NCBI RefSeq assembly: GCF_014647895.1
Contig: NZ_BMQB01000003.1
Location: forward strand, 248,001-312,000
Direction of reading: 5' to 3'
Origin: Pilimelia anulata
GTDB taxonomy: Bacteria; Actinomycetota; Actinomycetes; Mycobacteriales; Micromonosporaceae
DNA: 64,000 nucleotides
Shown: piece by piece, positions 33,517-42,465 of the stretch
Numbering within the stretch: the stretch's first letter is position 1
How the letters are laid out: every line of letters begins with the position of its first letter
Notes under the pieces: model-generated
Databases searched by the model: none
Told to the model about the DNA's origin: nothing
The model's input: the letters and a program-made list of their open reading frames with translations, nothing else
Translations under genes and position numbers: made by a program

Positions 33517-35673
33517 ATGCTCATCCAGGTGCTCACCTCGCTCGTCGCGGCCGCGATCACCGCGGTCGCGGCCGTGCTGGCCGTCCGCGCCGTCCGGCGG
33601 ATCCTGGCCGTGGTCCGCCTCGGCCAGCCCGACCCCACCCGGACCGGCAGCTGGCCGGCCCGGGCCAGGGTCATGCTCGCCGAGACGCTCGGCCACACCC
33701 GGATGCTCAAGTGGAGCGTCGTCGGCGCCGCGCACTGGTTCGTGATGATCGCGTTCATCGCGCTCTCCACGCTGGTGCTGGAGGCGTACTTCGAGGTGGT
33801 CACGCCGGCCGGGCACCTGCCCTGGCTGGGTACCTGGCTGCCGTTCGGCCTGCTCACCGAGTGGATCGGCGTCCTCGGCACGGTCGGCATCGCGGTGCTG
33901 ATCGCGATCCGGCTGGCCAACCTGCCGACCCGGGCCGGCGGGCGGTCGCGGTTCACCGGCTCGACGATGTGGCAGGCGTACTTCGTCGAGTACGTCGTGC
34001 TCTCGGTCCTGGTCTGCGGCTTCCTCATCCGCGGCTTCCAGGTCGCCACCGGGCACTTCGCGCACCCGTTCTGGGCCACCCCGGTCAGCCACTGGGTCGG
34101 CGCGGCGCTGCCGGCCTGGCCGGCCGGCATCAGCGTCGCCGCCATGGTCAAGATCTGCATCTCGATGACCTGGTTGATCGTGATCAGCCTGAACGTCACG
34201 ATGGGCGTGGCCTGGCACCGGTTCCTCGCCTTCCCGAACATCTGGTTCAAGCGGGACCCGGCCAAGCCCGCCGGCTCCGGCCTGGGCGCCCTGCGGCCGA
34301 TGACCTCGGCCGGCGAGCCGCTCGACTTCGACGACGCCGACCCCGAGAAGGACCAGTTCGGCGTCGCGCAGGTCGAGCAGTTCTCCTGGAAGGGGCTGCT
34401 GGACTTCAGTACGTGCACCGAGTGCGGCCGCTGCCAGTCCCAGTGCCCGGCCTGGAACACCGGCAAGCCGCTGTCGCCGAAGCTGCTCGTGCTGAGCCTG
34501 CGCGACCACGCGTACGCCAAGGCCCCGTACCTGCTGGCCGGCGGCGGCAAGGACCTGATGGGCGAGGAGCAGGGCACCGCCGAGCAGCTCGCCGGGGTCG
34601 ACGTGCTCGCGCTGGCCGAGGCCGAGCGGCCGCTGGTCGGCGACGCCGCGGCCGGCGGCGTGATCGACCCGGACGTGCTGTGGTCGTGCACCACCTGCGG
34701 CGCCTGCGTGGAGCAGTGCCCGGTGGACATCGAGCACGTCGACCACATCGTCGACATGCGCCGGTACCAGGTGATGATCGAGTCCAGCTTCCCGGCCGAG
34801 GCCGGGGTGATGCTGCGCAACCTGGAGAACAAGGGCAACCCGTGGGGCGCCCCGCCGAACACCCGGGCGGACTGGACCAAGGGCCTGGACTTCGCCGTAC
34901 CGCGGGTCGGCGAGGTCGAGGACTTCGAGTACCTGTTCTGGGTCGGCTGCGCCGGCGCCTTCGAGGACCGGGCGAAGAAGACCACCCGGGCCGTGGCGAC
35001 GCTGCTGCACCGGGCCGGGGTGTCGTACGCGGTCCTCGGCGCCGGCGAGACCTGCACCGGCGACCCGGCCCGCCGGATCGGCAACGAGTTCGTGTTCCGG
35101 ATGCTCGCCCAGCAGAACGTCGAGACCCTGAACGAGGCGTTCGAGGGGCGGGAGCCGGGCAAGCGGAAGATCGTCGCCACCTGCCCGCACTGCTTCAACA
35201 CCCTCGGCAACGAGTACGGCGAGCTGGGCGGGTCCTTCGAGGTCGTGCACCACACCGAGCTGCTGGCCCACCTCGTCGCCACCGGGCGGCTCACCCCGGT
35301 GACGCCGCTGGCCGGCGGCGTGACGTACCACGACCCCTGCTACCTGGGCCGGCACAACCGCGTCTTCACCCCGCCCCGGGAGGTGCTCGGCGCGGCGGTC
35401 GGCGGCGGCGTCACCGAGATGCCGCGCAACACCGAGCGCTCGTTCTGCTGCGGCGCCGGCGGCGCCCGGATGTGGATGGAGGAGCGGATCGGCAAGCGGA
35501 TCAACGTCGAGCGGGTCGAGGAGGCCCTGGCCACGGGCGCCCGGACGATCGCGGTCGGCTGCCCGTTCTGCACGACGATGATCAGCGACGGCGTCACCGG
35601 CAAGGGCCGGCACGAGGAGGTCGAGGTCGTCGACGTCGCCTCCGTCCTGCTGCGGACCACCGAGTCCGGCTGA
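33517..35673 (+). CDS. Membrane-bound Fe-S oxidoreductase (heterodisulfide-reductase-like)
   Basis: The 718-residue protein combines about five N-terminal membrane helices of the nitrate-reductase-gamma type (residues 1-230), two 4Fe-4S motifs (CTECGRCQSQCP and CTTCGACVEQCP), and a C-terminal pair of CCG domains (YHDPCYLGR and FCCGAGG). Such proteins accept electrons from quinol or a redox carrier; the partner is unknown in this family. It follows crgA by eight bases but has no strong ribosome site, so translation could be coupled. It is conserved in actinomycetes at this or other loci. Confidence 0.88.
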   Translation: MLIQVLTSLVAAAITAVAAVLAVRAVRRILAVVRLGQPDPTRTGSWPARARVMLAETLGHTRMLKWSVVGAAHWFVMIAFIALSTLVLEAYFEVVTPAGHLPWLGTWLPFGLLTEWIGVLGTVGIAVLIAIRLANLPTRAGGRSRFTGSTMWQAYFVEYVVLSVLVCGFLIRGFQVATGHFAHPFWATPVSHWVGAALPAWPAGISVAAMVKICISMTWLIVISLNVTMGVAWHRFLAFPNIWFKRDPAKPAGSGLGALRPMTSAGEPLDFDDADPEKDQFGVAQVEQFSWKGLLDFSTCTECGRCQSQCPAWNTGKPLSPKLLVLSLRDHAYAKAPYLLAGGGKDLMGEEQGTAEQLAGVDVLALAEAERPLVGDAAAGGVIDPDVLWSCTTCGACVEQCPVDIEHVDHIVDMRRYQVMIESSFPAEAGVMLRNLENKGNPWGAPPNTRADWTKGLDFAVPRVGEVEDFEYLFWVGCAGAFEDRAKKTTRAVATLLHRAGVSYAVLGAGETCTGDPARRIGNEFVFRMLAQQNVETLNEAFEGREPGKRKIVATCPHCFNTLGNEYGELGGSFEVVHHTELLAHLVATGRLTPVTPLAGGVTYHDPCYLGRHNRVFTPPREVLGAAVGGGVTEMPRNTERSFCCGAGGARMWMEERIGKRINVERVEEALATGARTIAVGCPFCTTMISDGVTGKGRHEEVEVVDVASVLLRTTESG

Positions 35674-35757
35674 CCGGTTCCCGGCGGGGCCGGGTTGCCC
35701 CGCGGGTGCCGGGGCGTCGTGCGAGAATCGGCCCGAGGTGAGGTTTCCATCGACACC

Positions 35758-37080
35758 GTGCTCGTGACCACCGTGCTGCCGCTGCTCGGCTTCGTGCTCC
35801 TCACCGCCGGCAACGCGTTCTTCGTCGCGGCCGAGTTCGCCCTGGTCACCGTCGACCGGCCGGAGATCGACCGGCGGGCCGACGCGGGCGACAAGCGGGC
35901 CCGGACCGTCCGGCAGGCGCTGCACGCGCTGTCCTTCCAGCTCTCCGGCGCGCAGCTCGGCATCACGCTGACCGCGCTGCTCACCGGGTACCTGGCCGAG
36001 CCCGCGCTGGCCGACCTGCTCGCCCCGCTGGTCCGGCCGCTAGCCGGCGGCGCGACCGACACCGTGCTGAGCCTGCTCGCCCTGGTCGTGGCCACGCTGC
36101 TGTCGATGCTGTTCGGCGAGCTGATCCCGAAGAACGCCGCGCTCGCGCACCCGATGCGCGCCGCGCTGCGCACCGCCGGCCCGATGCGCACCTTCTCGGC
36201 CGCGTTCGCCTGGCTGATCCGGGCGCTCAACGGCGCCGCCAACGCGGTCGTCCGCCGGCTCGGTATCGAGCCGCAGGAGGAGCTGGCCAACGCCCGCTCG
36301 CCGGAGGAGCTGGGCCTGGTCGCGGTCATGTCGGCCAAGGCCGGCGCGCTGCCCGCGGACACCGCGCTGCTGCTCCAGCGGACGATCCGGTTCGCCGACA
36401 AGCGGGCCGCCGAGGCGATGACCCCGCGGGTGGACGTGGTCGCGCTGAAGTCCACCGCCACCGTGACCGACCTGCTGGCCGCCGCGCGCGAGTCCGGGCA
36501 CAGCCGGTTCCCGGTGTACACCGAGACCGTCGACCAGATCACCGGCATCGCCGGGCTGGCCGACGCGCTGGCCATCGTCCCCGACCGGCGCGGCCTGGTC
36601 ACGGTCGCGGCGCTGGCCCGGGAGCCGATCTACGTACCGGAGAGCCTCGACCTGGACGCCGTCCTCGGCGAGCTGCGCAGCGCCGGCGCCGACCTGGCCA
36701 TCGTCGTCGACGAGTACGGCGGCACCGACGGCCTGGTCACCGTCGAGGACCTCGCCGAGGAGCTGGTCGGCGTCATCGCCGACGAGCACGACGAGGCGCC
36801 CGACCTGCCCGAGCTGGTCGGCGAGCTGACCGCGCCCGGCGCCGAGCCCGCGTACCTGATGGAGGGCGTGCTGCGCAGCGACGAGGTGTACGAGCGCACC
36901 GGGTACCGGCTGCCCGACGGTCCGTACGAGACCCTCGCCGGCTTCCTGCTCGCCCGCCTCGGCCGGCTGCCCGCGCCCGGCGAGTCGCTGCGCGCGGACG
37001 GCTGGGAGTTCACTGTCATCGAGGTGGAGAAGCACCGCATCGCCCAGGTGCGGGTGGCCCGGCGCGAGGGGGTCGCGTGA
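35758..37080 (+). CDS. CNNM/CorC-type transporter (DUF21-CBS-CorC domains)
   Basis: The 440-residue protein has a DUF21 domain with four membrane helices (FVLLTAGNAFFVAAEFALVTV, FQLSGAQLGITLTALL), a CBS pair (MTPRVDVVAL, HSRFPVYTETVDQITGIAGL, IVVDEYGGTDGLVTVEDL) and a C-terminal CorC/HlyC domain (GPYETLAGFLLARLGRLP). Family members are linked to magnesium or other cation efflux. The start is uncertain: GTG at 35758 begins the first helix but AGGTGAGG is 14 bases away. Its stop overlaps the next gene's GTG. Confidence 0.88.
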   Translation: MLVTTVLPLLGFVLLTAGNAFFVAAEFALVTVDRPEIDRRADAGDKRARTVRQALHALSFQLSGAQLGITLTALLTGYLAEPALADLLAPLVRPLAGGATDTVLSLLALVVATLLSMLFGELIPKNAALAHPMRAALRTAGPMRTFSAAFAWLIRALNGAANAVVRRLGIEPQEELANARSPEELGLVAVMSAKAGALPADTALLLQRTIRFADKRAAEAMTPRVDVVALKSTATVTDLLAAARESGHSRFPVYTETVDQITGIAGLADALAIVPDRRGLVTVAALAREPIYVPESLDLDAVLGELRSAGADLAIVVDEYGGTDGLVTVEDLAEELVGVIADEHDEAPDLPELVGELTAPGAEPAYLMEGVLRSDEVYERTGYRLPDGPYETLAGFLLARLGRLPAPGESLRADGWEFTVIEVEKHRIAQVRVARREGVA

Positions 37081-38102
37081 CCGGCCTGCTGATCACCGTC
37101 GGGCTGCTGCTCGGCAACGCGTTCTTCGTCGGCGCCGAGTTCGCGCTGATCGCCGCCCGGCACAGCGCGATCGAGCCGCTCGTCGCCACCTCCCGGGCGG
37201 CCCGCTGGGCGCTGTCCGCGATGAACGACATCCCGCTGATGATCGCCGGCGCGCAGCTCGGCATCACCGTCTGCTCGCTCGGCCTGGGCGCGATCGCCGA
37301 GCCGGCGTTCGCGCACCTGCTCGAAGCGCCGTTCCACGCGCTCGGCGTACCGGACCGGGCGCTGCACCCGATCGCCTTCGTGCTCGCGCTCGCGGTGATC
37401 GTCTTCCTGCACACCGTGCTCGGCGAGATGGTGCCCAAGAACATCTCGCTGGCCGGGCCCGAGCGGTCGGTGCTGGTGCTCGGCCCGCCGATGCTCGCCT
37501 TCTGCCGGCTCACCCGCCCGCTGCTGATGGCGATGCGCTGGGCGGCCAAGCACTTCCTCCGGGTCTGGCGGATCGAGGTCACCGACGCGGTCAAGACCGT
37601 GTTCACCGCGGAGGAGCTGGCCGGGCTGGTCACCCAGTCCCGGACCGAGGGCCTGCTCGACCCGCGCGAGCACGCCCGACTGGCCGGCGCGCTCGCGCTG
37701 CGCCAGCGCACGGCCGGCGACGCCGGCCGCCCCTGGCCCGAGGTCACCACGGTCGCCGACGACGTCTCGCCGGCGTCGCTGGAGGACCTGGTCAGCCGTA
37801 CCGGGCGGTCCCGGTTCCCGGTGGTGCACCGGGAGACCCGGCGGGTGCTGGGCTTCGTGCACGTCAAGGACATCCTCGGGTACACCGGCCCGGCCCGGGT
37901 GGCGCCGATCCCGCCGGACGTGGTCCGCCCGCTGCCGGTGGTCCCGCCGGAGCGGTCGCTGGCCGACGTCCTGCTGGGGATGCGCCGGGACCGGCGGCAC
38001 ATGGTCCTGATCAGCGACGGCCGGGCGCCACTCGGGGTGGTGACGCTGGACGACGTGCTGACCGCCGTCGTCGGCCCGGGCCACGCCGGGAGGAACAATT
38101 AG
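37077..38102 (+). CDS. CNNM-type transporter paralogue (DUF21-CBS)
   Basis: The 341-residue protein resembles its upstream neighbour: a DUF21 domain (LLLGNAFFVGAEFALIAAR, IAGAQLGITVCSLGLG, VLGEMVPKN) and a CBS pair (GRSRFPVVHRETRRVLGFVHVKD, HMVLISDGRAPLGVVTLDDVL), but it lacks the C-terminal CorC domain. The two genes overlap by four bases (GTGA) and probably form a heteromeric or paired membrane complex. Such tandem pairs are common in actinomycetes. Confidence 0.9.
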   Translation: MTGLLITVGLLLGNAFFVGAEFALIAARHSAIEPLVATSRAARWALSAMNDIPLMIAGAQLGITVCSLGLGAIAEPAFAHLLEAPFHALGVPDRALHPIAFVLALAVIVFLHTVLGEMVPKNISLAGPERSVLVLGPPMLAFCRLTRPLLMAMRWAAKHFLRVWRIEVTDAVKTVFTAEELAGLVTQSRTEGLLDPREHARLAGALALRQRTAGDAGRPWPEVTTVADDVSPASLEDLVSRTGRSRFPVVHRETRRVLGFVHVKDILGYTGPARVAPIPPDVVRPLPVVPPERSLADVLLGMRRDRRHMVLISDGRAPLGVVTLDDVLTAVVGPGHAGRNN

Positions 38103-38106
38103 CGGC

Positions 38107-38910
38107 ATGACCGCGCCGCGCACCGCACTCGCCCTGACCCTGCTCTGCGCCACCCTGGTCGGCTGCACGGCGGAGAAGCCGGCCAAGCCGATCGGCCTGG
38201 ACGAGTCCGTGGTGCTGCTGGCCGCGGCCGAGCGCGCGGTGCTGCCGACCGGCCCGCCGACGACCGTGCGGTTCGGCTTCGACACCCCGGACCCGGCCAG
38301 CCGGGTGCTGCCGGAGACCGCCGGCGCGCCGACCCCGCCGCCGCTGGACCTGCGGCCGCGGGTGGCCAAGGGCGGTGCGGTGGAGTTCGTCCCGTCGCCG
38401 CGCGGGCGGGCCGCGTACTTCCCGCCGCGCTGCCCCGAGTCGGCCGCCTGCCCGCGGGCGATCCTGGAGGCCAACGACCCGCTGCTGCTGAACCCGGACG
38501 GCAGCCCGATGCGCTTCGGCGCACTGCTCAAGATGACCGCCGTCGACGCCGGCCCCGGCGCGAACGTGCTGCAGAAGGGCTTCTCGACCGGCGGCGGCAC
38601 GCAGTACAAGGTGCAGGTCGACGGCGCCGCCGGCCACCCGAGCTGCGTGATCTCGGCGGGCGGCCGGATTCACAAGCTGGAGTCGACCCGCGCGGTCACC
38701 GACGGCCGGTGGCACGGCGTCGCCTGCACGGTCACGGACGGCCACCTGCTGATCAACGTCGACGGCACGGTGACGCGCACCACTCTGCCCCCCGGCCTGC
38801 GGGTGCACAACGACCAGCCGCTGCGGATCGGCGGCAAGAGCGTCAACCCCGGTAACGACCAGTTCGCGGGCGAGATCGAGGACGTATTCGTCAGCATCTA
38901 CCCGCTGTGA
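38107..38910 (+). CDS. Lipoprotein with LamG/concanavalin-like fold
   Basis: The 267-residue protein has a lipoprotein signal ending in lipobox LVGC (Cys20), so it is anchored outside the membrane. Its second half (ILEANDPLLLNPDGSPMRFGALLKMTA, then DGRWHGVACTVTDGHLLINVDG) follows the LamG/laminin-G jelly-roll pattern that binds sugars or proteins. It lies four bases after the CNNM gene, but its function is probably separate. Ligand unknown. Confidence 0.8.
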   Translation: MTAPRTALALTLLCATLVGCTAEKPAKPIGLDESVVLLAAAERAVLPTGPPTTVRFGFDTPDPASRVLPETAGAPTPPPLDLRPRVAKGGAVEFVPSPRGRAAYFPPRCPESAACPRAILEANDPLLLNPDGSPMRFGALLKMTAVDAGPGANVLQKGFSTGGGTQYKVQVDGAAGHPSCVISAGGRIHKLESTRAVTDGRWHGVACTVTDGHLLINVDGTVTRTTLPPGLRVHNDQPLRIGGKSVNPGNDQFAGEIEDVFVSIYPL

Positions 38911-39165
38911 CGGGGTAATCACGGCCGTACTCCATAATGGGTGATCCGGGGATAAACCCCATTCCCGAATGGTGACAGGATGCGATCCGGGAGTTGCGGG
39001 GCGGCGGTGCCGTCCCTAACCTGAGTGGGCGTCGGACCGGACGTCGGTGCCCATCCCCTCGGGCGCGCCGGTTCGCCACCGCCCTCCGCGGCCGCCTCAC
39101 GCTGCTGAAGCGACCCCCTCCCTCGAGTGGCGGTGCCCGCGAATCCCGAAGGAGTGCTGCCCTCC

Positions 39166-40176
39166 GTGGACAGCGATCACCGGCGGCTCACCGCGCGCCA
39201 GACCATCCTCGCCGCCCTCGCCAGCGCGACCGTGGCCGTCGGGGCCCTCGCCGTACCGGCGACGCCCGCCGCCGCGGACCCGACCGTGGCCGAGATCGAG
39301 AAGCAGATCGACGGGGCCTGGAACCAGCTCGAACCCGTCATCGAGCAGCACAACCTCGTCAGCGGCCAGCTCAAGGCCAAGCGCAAGGCCGCCGCGAAGT
39401 TCGAGGAGAAGATCAAGCCGCTGGCCGAGAAGGTCGACGCCGCGATGGCCCGGGTCGGCCGGTTCGCCGCCGTCCGGTACCGCGGCGGCAACGTCAACGC
39501 GATGAACGCGGTCCTCACCAGCGGTTCCCCCACCGGCCTGGTGCAGCAGCTCGGCGTGATCGACCAGTTCGCCCGCCGCCAGGCCGCCCAGGTCGAGGAC
39601 GCGGCGAAGCTGCGCGCCCAGTACGCCGACCAGAAGGCCCCGCTCGACGCGATGATCACCGACCTGGCCAAGACCGACGCGGCGCTGACCGAGAAGGCCA
39701 AGCAGATCAACGCCGAGGTCAAGAAGCTGGAGGCGCTGCGCCTCAAGGCGTACGGCCGGACCGGCGGCACCGGCAGCCTGCGCCCGGTCCCCTGCCCGAC
39801 CAACTACCCCGGCGGCGCCGTCGGCAAGGTGATCCGGTTCGCCTGCTCGCAGATCGGCAAGCCCTACGTGTGGGGCGCCGAGGGCCCCGGCTCGTACGAC
39901 TGCTCGGGCCTGACCCTCGCCGCCTGGCGCAAGGCCGGCGTCGGCCTGCCGCACAACGCCGCGGCGCAGCGCCGCGCGATGCAGTCGGTGAGCCGCTCCG
40001 AGCTGCGCCCCGGCGACCTGGTCTTCTACGGCGGCAACCTGCACCACGTCGCGATCTACGCCGGCGAGATGGGCGGCACGCAGTGGATGGTGCACGCCCC
40101 GACCAGCGGCGACGTGGTCCGGATGGCGCACATCGACGAGCAGCCGATCCACAGCTTCGGCCGCCCGGCGTACTGA
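39166..40176 (+). CDS. Secreted NlpC/P60 peptidoglycan hydrolase with coiled-coil N-domain
   Basis: The 336-residue protein has a signal peptide (IAAL-type hydrophobic stretch ending PAAA), a coiled-coil domain (about residues 40-195) and a C-terminal NlpC/P60 domain with catalytic Cys in YDCSGLTL, His in LHHVAIYAG and downstream His/Asp region. These enzymes cut D-Glu-mDAP bonds, as with RipA-type hydrolases, and the coiled coil may autoinhibit or localise it. GTG at 39166 is chosen because AAGGAG precedes it; GTG at 39127 lacks a ribosome site. Confidence 0.9.
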   Translation: MDSDHRRLTARQTILAALASATVAVGALAVPATPAAADPTVAEIEKQIDGAWNQLEPVIEQHNLVSGQLKAKRKAAAKFEEKIKPLAEKVDAAMARVGRFAAVRYRGGNVNAMNAVLTSGSPTGLVQQLGVIDQFARRQAAQVEDAAKLRAQYADQKAPLDAMITDLAKTDAALTEKAKQINAEVKKLEALRLKAYGRTGGTGSLRPVPCPTNYPGGAVGKVIRFACSQIGKPYVWGAEGPGSYDCSGLTLAAWRKAGVGLPHNAAAQRRAMQSVSRSELRPGDLVFYGGNLHHVAIYAGEMGGTQWMVHAPTSGDVVRMAHIDEQPIHSFGRPAY

Positions 40177-40189
40177 TCCGCACGCGTTG

Positions 40190-40217
40190 AAGCCCCGGGC
40201 CGGGCGGCCCGGGGCTT
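40190..40217. terminator. Bidirectional hairpin terminator
   Basis: AAGCCCCGGGCCG (40190-40202) pairs with CGGCCCGGGGCTT (40205-40217), followed by TTCG. It lies between the convergent NlpC/P60 and dcd genes. Confidence 0.8.
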
Positions 40218-40261
40218 TCGCTTTCGCCGGGGTCGCGCTTCGCCGGGTCGGGCGTCGCGGG

Positions 40262-40873
40262 TCAGCGCAGGTCGTCGGTGGTGAGCTGCTCGCCCTCGCC
40301 GGTGGGCCAGGTGCGCCAGCTCCGGTACGAGCGGCTCGGCGTCGGGCCGCGCTGCCCCTGGTACCGCGAGCCGTAGACCGCCGACCCGTACGGGTGCTCG
40401 GCCGGCGACGACAGCCGGAAGATGCAGAGCTGCCCGATCTTCATGCCCGGCCACAGCTTGATCGGCAGGTTGGCGACGTTCGACAGCTCCAGCGTCACGT
40501 GCCCGGAGAACCCCGGGTCGATGAACCCGGCCGTCGAGTGCGTGAGCAGCCCCAGCCGCCCGAGGCTCGACTTGCCCTCCAGCCGCCCGGCGAGCTGGTC
40601 CCCGAGCGTGATCACCTCCAGCGTGGAGGCGAGCACGAACTCGCCCGGGTGCAGCACGAACGGCTGCCCGTCCGGCACCTCCACCTCGCTGGTGAGGTCG
40701 TCCTGCTGGATCGACGGGTCGATGTGCGTGTACAGGTGGTTGTGGAACACCCGGAACAGCCGGTCCAGCCGCACGTCGATGCTCGACGGCTGGACGAGCG
40801 CCGGCTCGAACGGCGCCAGCCCGAGCGTCCCCGCCTTGATCTCCGACACGAGGTCGCGGTCCGACAGCAGCAT
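40262..40873 (-). CDS. dcd: dCTP deaminase
   Basis: The 203-residue enzyme converts dCTP to dUTP (or, in bifunctional actinobacterial forms, to dUMP). It has MLLSDRDL at the start, [10 protein letters not shown] near residue 28, the catalytic region [38 protein letters not shown] and [12 protein letters not shown]. Length matches Dcd (about 190). ATG at 40873 begins the conserved N-terminus. It is convergent with the NlpC/P60 gene and next to a metalloprotease gene in the same direction. Confidence 0.95.
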   Translation of the reverse strand: MLLSDRDLVSEIKAGTLGLAPFEPALVQPSSIDVRLDRLFRVFHNHLYTHIDPSIQQDDLTSEVEVPDGQPFVLHPGEFVLASTLEVITLGDQLAGRLEGKSSLGRLGLLTHSTAGFIDPGFSGHVTLELSNVANLPIKLWPGMKIGQLCIFRLSSPAEHPYGSAVYGSRYQGQRGPTPSRSYRSWRTWPTGEGEQLTTDDLR

Positions 40874-40941
40874 GCGTGCACGATAGCGGGCCGTTCGGGA
40901 CCGCCCGGCCGCCGACCCGCCGCGCCGGCGCCGGCCCGCCG

Positions 40942-41979
40942 TCAGTCCGCCCGGTACGCCACCCACGACCGCCGCATCCGCAGCACCTGGCCGGGCGTGA
41001 ACTCGTACATGCACTCGTCCTGGCTGTAGTCCAGGAAGTTGTGGATCGGGTCGGCGCCCGGCCGCTCCCGGCAACTGTCCTGGCCGTCCGGGCAGCCGAC
41101 CGCGGCCACCGCCGTCGCCGGGGTGTCGGCGACGTGGTCCCCGTCGTCGGCGCAGCCGCCCTCGAACGTGTGGTACAGGTTGAGCCAGTGGCCCACCTCG
41201 TGCACGGCGGTGTCCCCCTCGTTGTACCGCCGCACCTGCCCGCCCGGCAGCGTCTCGGACAGCAGCACCACCCCGTCGCCGGCGTCGCCCCCGTCCTTCG
41301 GGAATGTCGACCAGCCGGCCACCCGGGTGGCCAGCCGGCCGACGTAGACGTTGAGCGTGCCCCGGCCGCCGCGGCGCAGCTCGCGCTTCATCTCCCGCTC
41401 GGCGGCCGAGTCGTACGTGATGTTGGCCCACCGCGGCTCGACCACGCGGTTGATGGCGTCCAGCCGGAACGAGAACGGCGTGGGCACCCCGCCCTGCTTG
41501 CCGGCGTACGCCTCGTTGAGCACCTCGACCTGCCGGCGCACCATCTCGTCGGTGACGTCCCCGGTGGCCCGGGTGCCGTCGGCGGAGACGACGTGCACGA
41601 CGACGGGGACGGTGACGGCGCGCGGCAGCATCGCCTCGGTGAGCCCGCGGGTGAGGCGGGCGAGCTGGCGCTCGCGCAGCAGCCGTTGCAGGCGGGTGAG
41701 GCCGGCGCCGAGGGGGTGCCGGATCGCGGGGACCAGCCCGGCGGCGAGACCCGGGATGAGCCCCTGCTCCTCACCGGGGAACGGACGCATCACTGCCGCG
41801 GCGCTCGTGGTCACGTTCAGTGATTGTTCGGTTCCCGGAGCGCACGGATCGGGGTGGGGGGTGGCGGTCGCGGCGAGGGGTGCGACGGCGGCGGCCGGGC
41901 CGGCGGTGGGGAGGGGGGCGGTGGCCAGGACGGCCGCGGCGAGTACGGCGAACAGGGTGGTTACGCGGTGACGCCGCAC
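40942..41979 (-). CDS. Secreted M43 (pappalysin-type) zinc metalloprotease
   Basis: The 345-residue protein has a signal peptide ([22 protein letters not shown]) and a C-terminal metzincin domain with [11 protein letters not shown] (His260, Glu261, His264, His270), and the paired cysteines ([20 protein letters not shown]) and [18 protein letters not shown] typical of M43. The residues between signal and protease domain probably form a propeptide. Substrate unknown. Start is GTG at 41979, directly before the signal peptide. Confidence 0.9.
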   Translation of the reverse strand: MRRHRVTTLFAVLAAAVLATAPLPTAGPAAAVAPLAATATPHPDPCAPGTEQSLNVTTSAAAVMRPFPGEEQGLIPGLAAGLVPAIRHPLGAGLTRLQRLLRERQLARLTRGLTEAMLPRAVTVPVVVHVVSADGTRATGDVTDEMVRRQVEVLNEAYAGKQGGVPTPFSFRLDAINRVVEPRWANITYDSAAEREMKRELRRGGRGTLNVYVGRLATRVAGWSTFPKDGGDAGDGVVLLSETLPGGQVRRYNEGDTAVHEVGHWLNLYHTFEGGCADDGDHVADTPATAVAAVGCPDGQDSCRERPGADPIHNFLDYSQDECMYEFTPGQVLRMRRSWVAYRAD

Positions 41980-42339
41980 GGTGGTTCCCCCTGGATGTCC
42001 GGCACGGTCGATGGCGGGCGGCCGCCGGGTGGTGCGGGGCGGTCTGAGGATTTCAACGAGCGACGGGCGGTGGGATCACTGGGCGTGACGATGATGAGAC
42101 GGTCGGGGGGTGGGTCCGGCGGGTGGGGTGGCGGCGGCGGCCGGACGGTGACCTTGGGGCGACCGTCCGGTGGAGACGGTCGCTGGCGCTGCTCCTGCCG
42201 CCCTCTTGCCGCCCGGGGTCGGCTGGCTCTTGGTGATCACGGGGTGGTGCACCTTTGAGGGGCTGGTTGGGGTGTCTGGGCTCTTGGTGGGGGTGGGGTC
42301 CGGTGGGGGTGTGGGGGTCGGGTAGAGTGCACGTACCTT
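41980..42339. other. Intergenic region before tRNA-Gly with G-run tract
   Basis: No gene is seen in this interval. Its right end (42259-42322) contains eight runs of three to five G on the plus strand ending at TAGAGT (42323-42328), a likely -10 for the tRNA. The left end should hold the promoter of the metalloprotease. Confidence 0.55.
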
Positions 42340-42413
42340 GCGGGTGTAGTTCAATGGCAGAACATCAGCTTCCCAAGCTGACAGCGCGGGTTCGATTCCC
42401 GTCACCCGCTCCA
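42340..42413 (+). tRNA. tRNA-Gly(CCC) with encoded CCA; AICE integration site
   Basis: GCGGGTG (42340-42346) pairs with CACCCGC (42403-42409), followed by T and CCA. The anticodon arm TCAGC-TTCCCAA-GCTGA gives anticodon CCC, and the T-loop is TTCGATT. The gene is complete. Its part from the anticodon loop to past the CCA is repeated at 54874-54920, so the mobile element restored the tRNA on integration. Confidence 0.95.
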
Positions 42414-42416
42414 CGA
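42370..42416. repeat. Attachment site, left copy of a 47-bp direct repeat
   Basis: The 47 bases from TTCCCAAGCT in the anticodon loop to CCACGA past the tRNA end are identical at 54874-54920. Repeats that start in the anticodon loop and include the tRNA 3' end are typical att core sites of tyrosine integrases. Confidence 0.9.
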
Positions 42417-42465
42417 GAAGCCCCAAGTCAGCGCACATGCCGACCCGGGGCCTTATCCATTGGGA

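Noticed and set aside
38911..39165. Possible c-di-AMP (ydaO) riboswitch upstream of the NlpC/P60 gene
   Set aside because: Such riboswitches are common before this gene type in actinomycetes, but I could not match the conserved core here. A covariance-model scan would decide.
42076..42438. Minus-strand open frame covering tRNA-Gly
   Set aside because: It overlaps a functional tRNA and its only protein-like part is the reverse of the tRNA; it is a known annotation artefact type.
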